DNA of 37,311 nt, taken from NCBI GenBank assembly GCA_002633005.1, contig NMRA01000338.1, positions 10,369 through 47,679 on the forward strand, written 5' to 3'. Position numbers and translations under genes: made by a program. Under the pieces are notes generated by a model that was given only the letters and a program-made list of their open reading frames with translations, ran no database searches and was not told the DNA's origin. Position 1 is the stretch's first letter. Each line of letters begins with the position of its first letter. This stretch comes from Phoronis australis (taxonomy: Eukaryota; Phoronida; Phoronidae). Of this stretch, positions 11,659 to 24,400 are shown piece by piece.

Positions 11659-12270
11659 TTGCACTGGCGATGTATCGATACAGAGGATATGAAGGGTCTC
11701 TTGTAGAAAGTCACACTACTAGTTTGACATCAGAGACGTCAACTGAGGAACAGGGCAAAACAGTACCTAATTCGAATTTAGTGAAATGTGATAAACTTGA
11801 AAAAGAAATGGTGTTCAGGTTGCAAAATTTGTTTTACTAAATTCGCTAATGACCGAAGTGAACTTTGTCTAGTTAGAGTGTATTGTGACACGTTATAAAT
11901 CCAGTTTCGTTATGCGCGAGACATCGCCATATCGCACGGCCTAGTGCGCGTGCACTATACTAAGATTTAGAAAATAGAGATATATGTGCATTAGTAGTAC
12001 TCGACGAACTCCTTACTCATTCAAAAACCTTCTCCGCTTGTGACAATTAACACAAATAATACCAAAATCAACCAATTCTAGCCTATCAGTGTTTTCTAAA
12101 AAAATTCGTCATAAGCACTGTATATGCAATGAATATGGAGAACTCTGCGTGTCTTTTTGACTCCAAAGTATTCGAGTGCGTTAAAGGTTATGAATACATT
12201 CTTCGTAAATCCTTCGTCACAGTTATTAAACACACACAGAGAACCCTTCCTCGTGGTCACCAGTGTCTTG
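11659..12270 (-). other. 3' flank of the fusion gene, probable 3'UTR
   Basis: I see no ORF of interest here; the plus-strand open frames over 12129-12465 are shadows of exon 13. On the gene strand I find no AATAAA or ATTAAA between the stop codon and the LTR element. An AGTAAA variant lies at 11838-11833. The first canonical AATAAA on this strand is at 11576-11571, inside the co-oriented LTR. Confidence 0.45.
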
Positions 12271-12448
12271 TTAAAGTTCAGTGTGTCCCCCCTGTCCTCC
12301 AAAGTATTCCTCAGGGGTGTGGAAAGCGATACCAACGTTCTCGGCAAACACTTTGTCCGAGTCGCTATGATCTCCAGGTCTACCAGCCGCATCCCCAACA
12401 TACACCGCAGTGGACTTGTCAATGGTCTTGAACTGATTCAGTGTGCAG
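12271..12448 (-). CDS. Exon 13: PNK3P motif IV and stop codon
   Basis: Residues 1018-1076. AVYVGDAAGRPGDHSDSDK carries HAD motif IV (Asp1037) and the DxSDSD segment specific to the PNKP phosphatase; FAENVGIAFHTPEEYF then closes the domain as in yeast Tpp1 and animal PNKP. The protein ends eight residues later (GGQGGHTEL, TAA at 12271-12273), so there is no kinase domain. Acceptor TTACAG|C, phase 2. Confidence 0.94.
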
Positions 12449-15400
12449 CTGTAAGGACATTGTAAGTTAGTTATGTAGGACATTCATCATTTATTGACAA
12501 GATTTTACACAAAACCAAATATCTAAAAAGCTAACACTTTTGACACTTTTGTACGAAAACAACAACATTTTTTTTCTTTCAATGCAAATGTTCACAACGA
12601 AATCTCAAAATCTGTTACACTTCTCTAAATGATTTTTTCGTTTTCCTTTTATTTTGATTTCTATATTTCCCTAAAACTTCCATTTTGACAATCCATAATG
12701 CCAAAGAGGATATAAAACTTAATCCCTAACCGAATTTTAGAGAACAGAGCGTGCAGTCCAGTAACTGGTTTGACTCCAATCCCCCGTCTTTACTCATTTT
12801 TTGTATCTCCCATTACCTTAATTTTTAATACTGGCATTTAGGTGAGCGATTAAAAAGTCTTTCACTCGGTCCTCGAATGGAAATTAAATAAAACATAATA
12901 TTAGGCAGAGACGGTGTGCGAAAATATATGAAAATTAGAGATTTGTTATGTTAAAAATTAGTTATTAACTGAAATTCTAAGAAATTTCTAAAGTACATTT
13001 AATTATCTTTATTACATATTTAAGATGCTCTGCAAGCAAAATTAATTTGAAGGAAACACCGTCAAGTAGAAAACCAAGGGGCCAAAAACAACGTGCACAA
13101 GATAAATATACTCATACCTGTAATATGTCCACATTCCAGTGTCAGGCTTACGAAGATCGTTGTACTCTGTGGCACCTAGGACAAACATGGGTACACCCAG
13201 TTCGGTCGTAATAGCTTCAATCTTTGACATCCACTCGTCTTTATTCTGAGAGCCGCTCCAGATGCCTGCCTGCAACAAATACGTAAAGGAATGGATATGA
13301 TGTACAGTTACCAAGGGGGGTCTACCTATCTTTGAACAATCACTGAGACGGAGTCAGTGCAACCATCGTTCAGTGTGCATTCTACCCTATCCCACTAATC
13401 TGCAGAATGAAGTGTATAATAATCAAAAAAGGCCAAACTGCATCTGCTTCATTCTACACTGTGGATTGTCTGTTGGCTTAACCAAGACCGCGCCGGGAGT
13501 GAGCTTGCACAAAATTTAAAACGTTACGTAACTCAACAATTTACAAAGTTTAGCCACCTCGTTTGAATTCGGCCTATGTATATTGTTTGAATTACTGCTT
13601 AAAGGAATTGATCCGCTCACTTACGTTATTAGGTGGTTGATATTCAAACCCACCACATCTTTTTTGCATATCACATCGTTGCCCTAAAATACCCTGAAAG
13701 TGTAGATGTAGCTGGTTTACGACTGAATGTATTACCTGGTTGCTCATGATAACGTTGTTGATCCCCTTGTTCTTGTTGTCTTGTATTTTGAGTTTGACAT
13801 TGTCAGACGTGAACATCCAGTCATTTTCGTCGACAGGAAAATCTTCGCCACTTTTCGTTTTGCTAATGGTATTATCCAGGTCAAAAGATGCCACGTGCTC
13901 ACTTGAATAAATCTGGTTCTTCGTTTCGTAGTAGAGAAGGCCGTTGGACAGCTGTGTCCACCAGCCGGGGAGTGTGTTGAGCGGGGGATGTTCACGGGAC
14001 AAGCGACGACCTGAGCTCCAATACACACTCTCGAGGAGATATCCGGCCAGTTCCTCATACCAGTCAGTACCTGGATTGGAGATCATCGATCCAGTGCGGA
14101 AGAATCCTGAATATCCCGGGTGTCGGGCGACCACCTTTTTTGTCGAATAGTAGTCCACCAATGGAAGGTCTATGTTGGGCTCTTTGTAAATCAATTCCCT
14201 GTTGGAGTCATCCACGTGTACAAGAATGATGCACATCTCCGGCTGGCAGTTCAGAGTGAAGCAGTGCTCCGACCCAGGAACTCTGTAAGAATAAGTGTGA
14301 ATGCGTAAACTGATGTTAAGCCACAAGTAAAGTACAGCAACACACCAAGATTTTCACTATTTGGCCATATCTTTTTAATTAATGGAATAGAGTGGCTTAA
14401 TGGATTATTTTCTCGGCATATCACTCGTGTGGTGCATTGGAAAGTTTAATTAGCAATTATTCGTGGAGCGGGATATATGCCGCCAAAATGTTTTGCTCTC
14501 ATGGAAATGTGATGGTCAGTCTAGCGTAAAAGATTGTGTTTTGATTCTTGTCTTCTATAATAGGTATCACAAACTTGTTTTATTTCCAAGTAGATTATGG
14601 TATTTATTTATAGGTAAATGTATTGTAAAACAGCATAAGATTTGTCGCTCTGGTCCTGCATGCGTTTGACCAACCTATATACATATTAAAATTCATGTTG
14701 CTTTACATATAGTATACCATTTCACCTAAAATGTCTGAGCACATACCTGCCACCTTCTCCGTTCCACGAACCAGCTTGTGTCCATAGTGTATCGGGATCC
14801 ACACTAGGGAACGATTGGCACCACACGGCAAAAACGTAACGTGATATTTTATGCTTTGGGGTTGGCTCTCTTGGATCGGGAGTCGCTTCTGGTCTGTTAA
14901 ACTTCGGATAACCTTGAGCATTGCAACCGTCTCTTGGATCAGTTCCCAATGTAGCCATAGCTACTAAGTCTGCAATCTCACGCTCATTGGTGTCTTTGCC
15001 GCAAACCAAAGACCATTTGACAATCAAAGCTGAAGTACCCTTTCCTGTTGAAATCCATTCAGAGGACACTGATACGTCCATACAATTTGAAGCTGACTTC
15101 ACTGGACCCATGTCAACTGCAGCATGTCCGGGGGGTAGTTCGGACTTGAAGGTATTCTTATCTCTTGGAATTGCTAATTCTTTACGAACTGCCACGTTTA
15201 CGTATTTCAGATATTGGAACTTGAGCATGTCTGCCAGTTTTTCGCCCATAGCGAATAGAGTAGCGGCTGGATTTCCGTCGGTTTGTGTTGCGAAGGCTGA
15301 GGCATCACACACTCTGAGATTAGAAACTCCTCTCACTCGTAGAAACTCATCAGCACAGTCTGGCATTTTGCATGTACCGACGGGGTGAAGTGCAGACACC

Positions 15401-18400
15401 AGCATTCCACGCATCCATGCGTCCAACTTATCGTCCGTATCTATATCCAGCCCTGGTGCAACTTCGTCTAAAACCAGTTCTTTCAACTCTTTGCTAACGT
15501 TTTTTCCAAAGAACATGTTGCGCAACAGGCGAATTTGATCTCGGACAAGCTTGGAGACCTTCTTGAACTCTTCTGTCGGTACCCCATCTTCAGTGTATCC
15601 CCAGCCATACTCTATCTCCGGCTTGTCGAATATGTGTGAAGTGACTGCTTTGACATGGCCGCGATACTCAGGCCACTGATCGATGATACGAATAGTACCT
15701 AAAGGAATCAATAACACAAAGCAAAATTATGTTTTTCTCACAGGTATATACATTATTTTAATGTTATCATAGAACTCTGGGAATGGAATGTCTTTTTTCA
15801 TCTCACTAAGGCAATGGGAAAGTGACATCTTAACTATAATAACACTTTTCGCAACTTTTCCGTTTTTCATCCGAATTGCGTTCAAGCGCATTGCATCAGA
15901 GTCATATTAAAAAGTCCTCCATGAACTCTCGATGGTGTATGATTATACTAGAAGCAAAAGATAAGAAATTAATTTCATAAATAAATTTTATTTTGCAGGC
16001 ACTAATTGACTGATTATTATCTAATTTTCAACTAATTAGCTTGAACTGTCAAAGAATTTGGGATGTATTACAAAAATGATACAGAGGTAGACATTACATA
16101 AATGACTAATGACGCCGGCAGATTCAAAAGATTGCTACCGGTTACAGACAAAGTTTTTGAACAATGGATGCCTCACAGTTGCTGTGAAGAATCTAGTCAG
16201 ACATTCATCCGTTTGATACAACGACATTTTTCAATAAAAATCAGGGTTCAATGACACTTACATGTACAAAAACCGTGATAAACTAAATACCCTAATTATC
16301 TATCTGAAATATGCGGATAAGGGTTTTCCGATAGATAAAAATGGCCAAACATTTTTTGTAGATTTGAAGCATGTGGATAGCTCAATGCATTGCTTGCAGT
16401 TAAGGGGAAATCTAGGAATAAACACATTTTTTCACGAATTAAAATTAGTGCTGTGTGTTACAACAAACAAGACACGCTGGAAAATATTTTTATAATTGTT
16501 ATGTTACTAAGGAAAACGGACTCTGGAAAATCAAATATTCATAACAAAGACATACTGTTATTTGGAGCACCAGTTGCACAGCTGTCAGTATTCGAGAATG
16601 AGAAAACGGGACAACTTGATTGAAAAGCGAAAAATCTGGATTAAAAGCGGGACACCAGGGCTCTGCCACAGCGTCAGAAAGAAAATAATGTTCGTCGCAA
16701 CACACAAAAAACGTTTTTTTGTTAAACGACAGACTGCAGGTGCTGTAATACCCAAAAGTGCGTTCCTTATTTTTGGTCAAATTGGAAGTTGCGGGTGCTA
16801 CGAAAAAAACAAATTGTGCTTTCTTTTTAGTGGAACTCGAGAATGAGGCTATGCCGCGAGGGTAATCACAATAGTACATATCAATAATGTGTCAATTACG
16901 CAGTGTGTCGAAAAATGAGACATTTTGATGGTGTAGCGGGCACTTGGGAAAACTTCAAAAAACGGGACAGTCTGCCAAGAGCGGGACAGTTGGTAAATGC
17001 AATGTATGCTGTCGGTAACACAAAGTATTAGATTGGATTCCTTTACGAGGGGAAATTTTCACGAGTAAAGGTTGATAACATTACCACATCACTGATCAGA
17101 AAATGAATAAACATTCAATCTAGGCAACTGATAAACATTGCACCAATGAATTATTGTGGAAACAAGACAAGCAGTAATAATTTATAAATGTATATATTTA
17201 CACGAGCTCACCTACTCAAATAAGTGCATGAGTACTGAAACACGCCTTTTCGTTTATAATTGCAGGACAAACTCTCAGAAACCTAGTATCTCCTCTTAAC
17301 GTAAAATTCGGTTATTGTCAAAAGTTGACTGTGGGTTTAGTTTAAATTTAGTTTAAAAAGTACTTGTAGCTATGCTTTGTGATTGCGCGTGGATAGAAAG
17401 ATAATGCTTAAATCCAGTAATTACTTTATTACATGATAATCACTAATTAAAACTAGTAAAACTTGTTGTTAATTAAGTACACTAACTATGAAGAAAAGTT
17501 ACTACGCTAGCACCTTCTATAGGGATCAAACGTGCTATCTGCTGTCCAAGCTGTAGGAATCGACACTGTTGGTCTGTCCGTGAACTAACGCACACTGCAC
17601 CTCAGCAGTGTACTTGATGGTCACAGTCCTTCGTGACGCAACACAAATCTGTAGTATCGCTTAGCCAGATACAACGCTGGACATAGTCCTTCGTGACGCA
17701 ACGACACGCGTAGGTAATATCTGACTAACCATAGTTCTTCTTGCTGGCCATAGACTCTTGTAACGCAACGCGTGTAGGCAGTTGTTTTTTACTACCTACG
17801 GTTCCTCTTGCTAGTCACAATCCCTAGTGACGCAATACTTGTGGGCAGTGAGTTTGTGGTTAATTTCCTGTTCGGTAAGGTGACACTGAACAGTTAGGCT
17901 GTGCCCGCGGCCATTTTCCACTACCGAATATTAGAATCTAGGATAGGCTAAGTTTGGGGGCATTTTTATTTAGGTACTGTATGTAGGCCAAGTGAATGCG
18001 GATTGTTTGTATCTATGAACATGTTGAGAATGAAAAAAGACCACTTGCTTGGCTGTAGCGGCACTCTTCATCAAGATGACGGCCCCCTGTTGCAATTGTG
18101 TGTTGCTGGTTAACGACTGGGGAATTGGCTGCGATTTCACGAAGTTCTCAAACAAGCCAGTGACATGTGTTCTGATATGAAAACTACCATGAGAACTGTT
18201 ATACTTGTACGTCCCCTAACCGTTACATTTGCAAAGATTATCTTTAGAATCTTCCACGAGAGGGCTCTTGTGTATTATTTCTTCAGTACACTGAAGCACG
18301 TCCTATAACTCAACAGTCAAATTCCATCTTATTAATTTACCGATTTCTGCCCAGTGTTACGATATTGCTAAAGCACTGTATTCATAATGACAAAAAAACA

Positions 18401-21400
18401 GGACAGCCTTTCATTTTCCTATCAAAATCAATTTTCCAGAATTGTATATATTTACATGTATAGCTTTGTTTACGTAGAGTTCTATTCAATGATTTGGCAG
18501 AGACTCGTGCGACAAATTCTGGCATATTTGTCAGCAAGAATAGATCACCAAGAGATATTATAATGATATATAAATGACGGTTACATTTCGAAACTGCTCA
18601 TGTCTCGTCTTCACTCAATACACCTGTTAGTAAAATATCTCGGTCAAGAAATTGATGAAATTTGAATATACCTTCGAGTGTATCGCTGGAGTCCTCGTAT
18701 TGCTTGTTTTGTGCATCATCTTCGTATTCAGGAGGGTCAGCTGTGCATAGCGCACCTGTGAACAACGAACGAATGAATGAATAAATGAATGTCTTAATTA
18801 GTGAGAGAAAGCACGGATAATGAATGAATGTGGGAATGAATAATTAAATGAAATGATATCCATTCATTTTATGGAGGAACAAAGGTGTATACCAAATAGT
18901 GATGATCACACTTACATGTAGTGGTAACCACTCAGCTAGATGTATGAAGAATAAAAACGTCAAAAGACGACCAGATGGACAATCATTGGACACATGTCTC
19001 CTATCTTACATTTCCGCGGCTACTTCAGTGCGAGAGGTGATATAGGAACTTTGGGTAATTCATTATCCAGTCAACTGAACAAAGTGTTCAAGAATACAAT
19101 TTCATTTTCATTAAGAATTTTAATTTCAATGTTGGAGAAAAGTAAGCCTGAAATATTTTGTTGCCCACTAGGTGTCAGGGCAGTATGGTTAGATCAACCA
19201 ATTATACGACTACGAAATAATTATTGTGAGCGTGTCGGTTCCAAAGTGTGTGGTGTTTTTCAAACCAAAGAGGAGTTTTACCCAGTTATGACACTTCTGA
19301 GCCGATTAATTATTGTCTCATTGCATGGTTTATCCACACAGCAGCAGACTCATAAGGTATCTGTCCCCTGAATCGCTATTGATCAGTCACAAAAACTGTG
19401 TTGAATGAGCAGCTCACAGGTGTGTACTGCACGCTGGCTCTTTCTTTTGGGTTGCGGTTGTCCTACCGTGTGTTGCAGTCATACTCTCTGCTTGTATGAC
19501 CCTCTTCCCGCCGTCACGTGTATTTCACTGTCTATTACGCTATGTATATGATCATTCCACTTATTTCCTGATGATGATCACTGCAGTCTCAAAACATAGC
19601 TTGTGTTTTAATTTGTTTGTTTGTTATGTCTCTCGGTGTTTAACTACATAGCTGCACACCTGAGAAAGGATATTATTCCGACACCACCAGCGAACCAGTA
19701 TGAAGCTTTCGCACAGAAAGTCTAGTCGTGTTTTTAACGATGTTTGTGTAAACGAAGGGCTGTCACTGAACTATAGAGACTTGAATGAGAAGATTCCTAA
19801 ATAATCTGAAGGTGGTTTAAACTGCTACAGTATTAAGCAGCAAATGACAGCGACACGATCCCAGTCTTGACCTGTCGAATTTGTTGGCCATAATTAAGGT
19901 AAGGGGTTGCCTAGGAAATACAAAAGGTATAACTACAGACTCAATGTTATAGATCGTCATAACATTACCAGTCTCGTCAAATAGCTTGGAGTTTCCCATC
20001 ACATAGAGCTGGATGTCGGACATCGAAGCGGGAACACGGGAGACGTTAGAGCGATAATGTATGATCCAGGAAAATGGACCGTTGATGCTGGCCAAATCCC
20101 CTGTATTGTATTCGGTACCGTCAATGTCAACTTTTGGTGGAGTGCCGCAGCACAAGTCATCGGACGCTGAACTAAGTTTTAGAACGTACGGTACCGAGAT
20201 ATGGTCCCATAAATGCTGGCCCACATGCTTGTTCTCAGCAACAAGGTCTACGCCGATATCTTTGAGAAGCTTTTTAGGCCCGACTCCGCTCACCTGCAGT
20301 AAAACTAATGTATATCAAGCAAGTTTCAATCGAAAGATTTTCATAACACGGAATGCACGAAGGAAACGTATAATGTCCTTCGGTTGGTTGCTTCGTCAGT
20401 TGTTCGTTGGCTGGCATGATTGGCTGACTGGTAAATGGGTTAGATGGTTGGTTGGTTTACTACTTACTTAACAGCTGTTCTATCAACAATATAATAATTA
20501 GTTTATTATGCTTATTCGTTAGATTGCAAACTGTCCATACCAACCTCGGTAACAACAGGCACGCCTAATCGGACCTACATTTTCAGGAAGTGCTTCGGGA
20601 GGATTTTCTTTAAATCAATTTTACGTCGTCATCTGCATATATAAAAACTCTTGGTTGCTTCTGTCTTTCACGGTTAGAAATATCCAGGATATTTAAAAGA
20701 TTTGGCCACACTTGATTGACTTCGCCGGTTTTGCAAGGTCAACTAGTGTCTGAATGGTTTGTTAGCCGGAAGTCGTCACCAAAACCCTTTGAGATGTCTT
20801 GGCTGGTTGACCCAACTATGTTGGCGAAGTCAATCAATTGTAACCATTATGAACACTGAAATAAAACTATAAGTGAGTACATGATAGCGGATGAAAAATA
20901 GTTTACACGTGACATGGCATACGTCATAAAACATGAAATGTATGAGCTTATACGTAAATATCAAATGTACCTGAAGTAAATGTGGTGTATCGAAAGAGCC
21001 CGCACCAACGATGACTTCTTTTCGGACGAATGCCTTTTTAGTCTGCCCATTTTCTTCGTCCCAGAAGGTCACTCCAATGGCTTTGCGCTCTTCGTTGAAC
21101 AGGATCTCTACACATGCAGTAACAATTTCATTTAGGGTTAATAATCGATAGAAAATTATAAGCCGGAAGTGATGTATACATCATATCAGAACATGGAGTT
21201 GGCAATGGGCTGCCTCATACATAACAGGTGTAGCCTTCGAGCAATAGAAATTTCCTCAACCCATGAGCTTTATAATGAAGAACAAAGGTCGTCCTTGCCA
21301 GACACCTCAATAGCCTTCAGGTGCAAATTTCGGGATGACAAGAGCCAAACAAGCCTGAACAAATTTTCCGTCATTGAACGACTTGCTGACTTAATCAAAA

Positions 21401-24400
21401 GTACCACCATGTTTGGTTTTCACTCAGCCTCTTGAAAGAAACCCGGCCTAGGGTGAATTTCAGGCAAAATCGGAGCAAGAGCGTACTAATCCAATATGGT
21501 CTGGAAATTGATTACAATTTTCCAATGCGTATTCCGAACTGTACGCAGTGCGTATATATCCCTAAAGTCTATTGGACACTCTCTGAGTTAATGAGGTGGT
21601 ACACTAGCCACGACTACCTTGCACATAGTAGAATTTGGCGGCAGTTTTATGGTATACATTGCAAATAGGTTAAGTGATTGTGGTTTGTTGGTAGTTACGA
21701 CCATGTTGTAAGTCCACTACTTCACCAGCATATAAACTTTTCATTAAAACGGTAACTCCTTGTACCATTGTTACACTGTTGATAAGCGACTGGTTAATCT
21801 GCTGCGATTTCTACCAGCCCTCAAGTAATCCAGAATTTCAAAAATCCTAGGCGGATGTAAGCACTTTGGACCACATGTGTGGAATTTATAGAAGTATATT
21901 TGTCGTGTCTCGGGCATTCACAAGGAAGTGTCGTCGTCGATGGCGAGTTCTCAAATTCCTTTCCAGTTCAGTCAGGGGTGACCCAGGGTTCTGTCTTTGG
22001 TCCTGCACTCCTCATACTATATATGTTAACTACCTTCCTGATTTCATTATTTCATACGTCCGTCTCTTTTTCGATAATTCAATCCTCTAAAGACGTATTG
22101 CTTCCCCCATTTTTGCAAAAAAATCAAAAAGATTTAGACTCCCTAGCCTACCGGGAAAACTCCTGGAAATTGGATTTAATCGTTTCCAAATGCAATATTC
22201 TACGTGTCCACAGAAAATTTTCCCCCAGGATATACTGTCACAGTATTCACAGCTCACCACTCACGTGCATCCTACCTTGGGCTCTTTCTAACCAATAATT
22301 TATTATGGAACACTCACAAAGACGCAATCATCTCTAAGGCAAACAAACTCTCTGCTTCTTTAAGCGGAACTTCAAATGTGCACCTCGTGAAACAAACACC
22401 TTGGCCTACACTTCATTGATGAGGCGCACAGTTGATTATCACTCCACTGGTTTTCCTCCACACGCTCCAATATTGGCAAGATAGAAAGAATATAGCGTTC
22501 AGCAGCCAGGTTCATCTATTATGGTCACTCTAGAGCTGATTTCTTACGTCCATGCCCACCACTCGCACCGGGCCCATTCTTCAAGAAAGACGTGCTCAAA
22601 AGAAACTGTTTCACATGTACAAGATCGTGTACACACTTGTTGCCATTCCTAACACATACCCTAGACACCTGCATATTTCTAGATCACGCAATGCCCACTC
22701 TCATACCTTTGAAAGAACATACATTCCCACTATATACTACGCAAATTCGTTCTTCACGTTCACTGTTTTACTCTGAAATAGACTCCCACAACATGCCATT
22801 CTATCAGAAATAATAGAGATTTTCAGGAGTTGCATCTTAAACATCAATCTTACTCAGGAAATAATAAAACTTGTTTTTATCCTGGCAATAACCCGCATTT
22901 TTTGTTATTTTCACAGTTATGCACAGCTCAAATTTATCACTAACATGCGCCAACACACAGGAAGCAGTACTTCAATCGCTTGTTGTACGTTGAAGAAGAA
23001 GTGGTGGCTTTGAGTTGATAAGTGTCAATTATGCGTTTTATGCCACCGAATTTTCAGGTTTGACTTGCTGATCAGTGGAAGCGAGCGGAGCAAAAATGAG
23101 ACAGGATGAAGTTCATGCGGTCATGTGTGGCACTTCTGACCTGAAATATCCAGCAGCCTTTTATTCTGCTCATACAAATCTCCTCAGAGTGGACGAAAGA
23201 CCGTAAGTCCAGTGGTATGTGCACCGTCAGGCAAAACCTAATGTCTAGTGCCTTCTAACGTTTGTTACGGTTTTCAATCAAATGCGGCCACGGGAAGCCG
23301 ATTATATTTACTCCAGAAATGAAGAGCGTCTGCTCATTATTGCAGAGCTGACCAACGAATAAAAGAAATGTTGAAACTTCCGCGGGTAAAATGGCTCAGA
23401 ATAGGATAACCCTGAAAGACCCAAACTGCTGCAGTTCTTCTGCCACAAACACTAATGCCGCCTGCTGGAAATATCACGGAGTCTTGGGCACCCCTATAAG
23501 ATCGCATTCGCAAAAAGCCAGATATGTGTTTGTCAAAGGGGAACCAAACTGGCCCCCGCCGCTTCGGGAATCGCATACTTTAACGGCTTCTATATCATTT
23601 GGTAAAGATTACTCTTGTGTGAAGGTGAGCCTGATGAACATCTTTGCAAAGTTTTATTTGCAACTGCAGAACGTTGAAATGTCCCTCTCGGTGTGCATTG
23701 CGTCATCATTTTAAAAACTCCAACTTAAACGGGCCAATGCTCGTTAACTGAGTAATAACTTCTAGGGGGGTCCAAAACAGTTCAGAAGAGAAAAACACCT
23801 GCCACGTTTCAACGTGATTTTCAAAACGTTTGGAGGACAGGGCAAAGCAGACGACAAAGAAAACAAAAACGAGAAAACAGAAGGAAGTTCACTAGGGGAA
23901 ACAAGCTAGGTCAAATCCATCTGAAACATGACCGGTGCTGTTGTCTGAGTCATTATAACTTAATTCCCAAATTTCCTTTAGACCCATCAAGAGCTCGTAT
24001 TCAACCGTTGAAAAATTAATTGCCACAAGAGGGCGACACAGATATTCGACCCAATCAAACGTCTTCGTCACATTTGGAACACATAATCCTTAGTGTTATT
24101 TGGCTGATAACGCAAACAGAGTCACAAATAATCATTATGGCCACTGAATAGCGTACAATATCTTGAACCTTCCGAGAATGGGAACGTGTCATTGATTCTT
24201 TTATAGAAACCAATTTGCTAGTTCAGAAATGTCCGTCAAGGGACACACATGTAAGATAAGAAAGAAAACGCAGGAAGTTAAATTACCACTAGGAGGCACA
24301 GCGGTAATTGGATAAGGTTTGGAAGCCCTTGTCATTCGTTGTCACGTTCCTTAAAATAAACCATTCCGATTTAAAAAGATCTTTAAGAGGTATAGGCGTT

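Larger units (their letters stand above)
12449..14746 (-). other. Introns between exons 10-13
   Basis: Three introns (12449-13117, 13270-13735, 14283-14746) of 464 to 669 bases with GT/AG ends on the minus strand. I see no repeat or RNA gene in them. Confidence 0.8.
18756..19968 (-). other. Intron between exons 8 and 9
   Basis: Contains GAAT-rich simple sequence (about 18766-18855) and one copy of a dispersed repeat (19371-19632). The frame of exon 8 continues into this intron to 19817. Confidence 0.6.

Noticed and set aside
12129-12465. Two overlapping plus-strand open frames of about 100 residues
   Set aside because: Antisense to the PNK3P terminal exon; no motifs of their own.
14921-15388. 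155-residue open frame on the plus strand
   Set aside because: It lies antisense to exon 10, which has clear GMC homology; a shadow frame.
16262-16879. Cluster of overlapping open frames on both strands
   Set aside because: AT-rich intron sequence; no motif and no conserved pattern recognised.
23391-23714. 107-residue plus-strand open frame
   Set aside because: No domain, no plausible splice partner, low-complexity Ser/Asn composition; lies in an intron.
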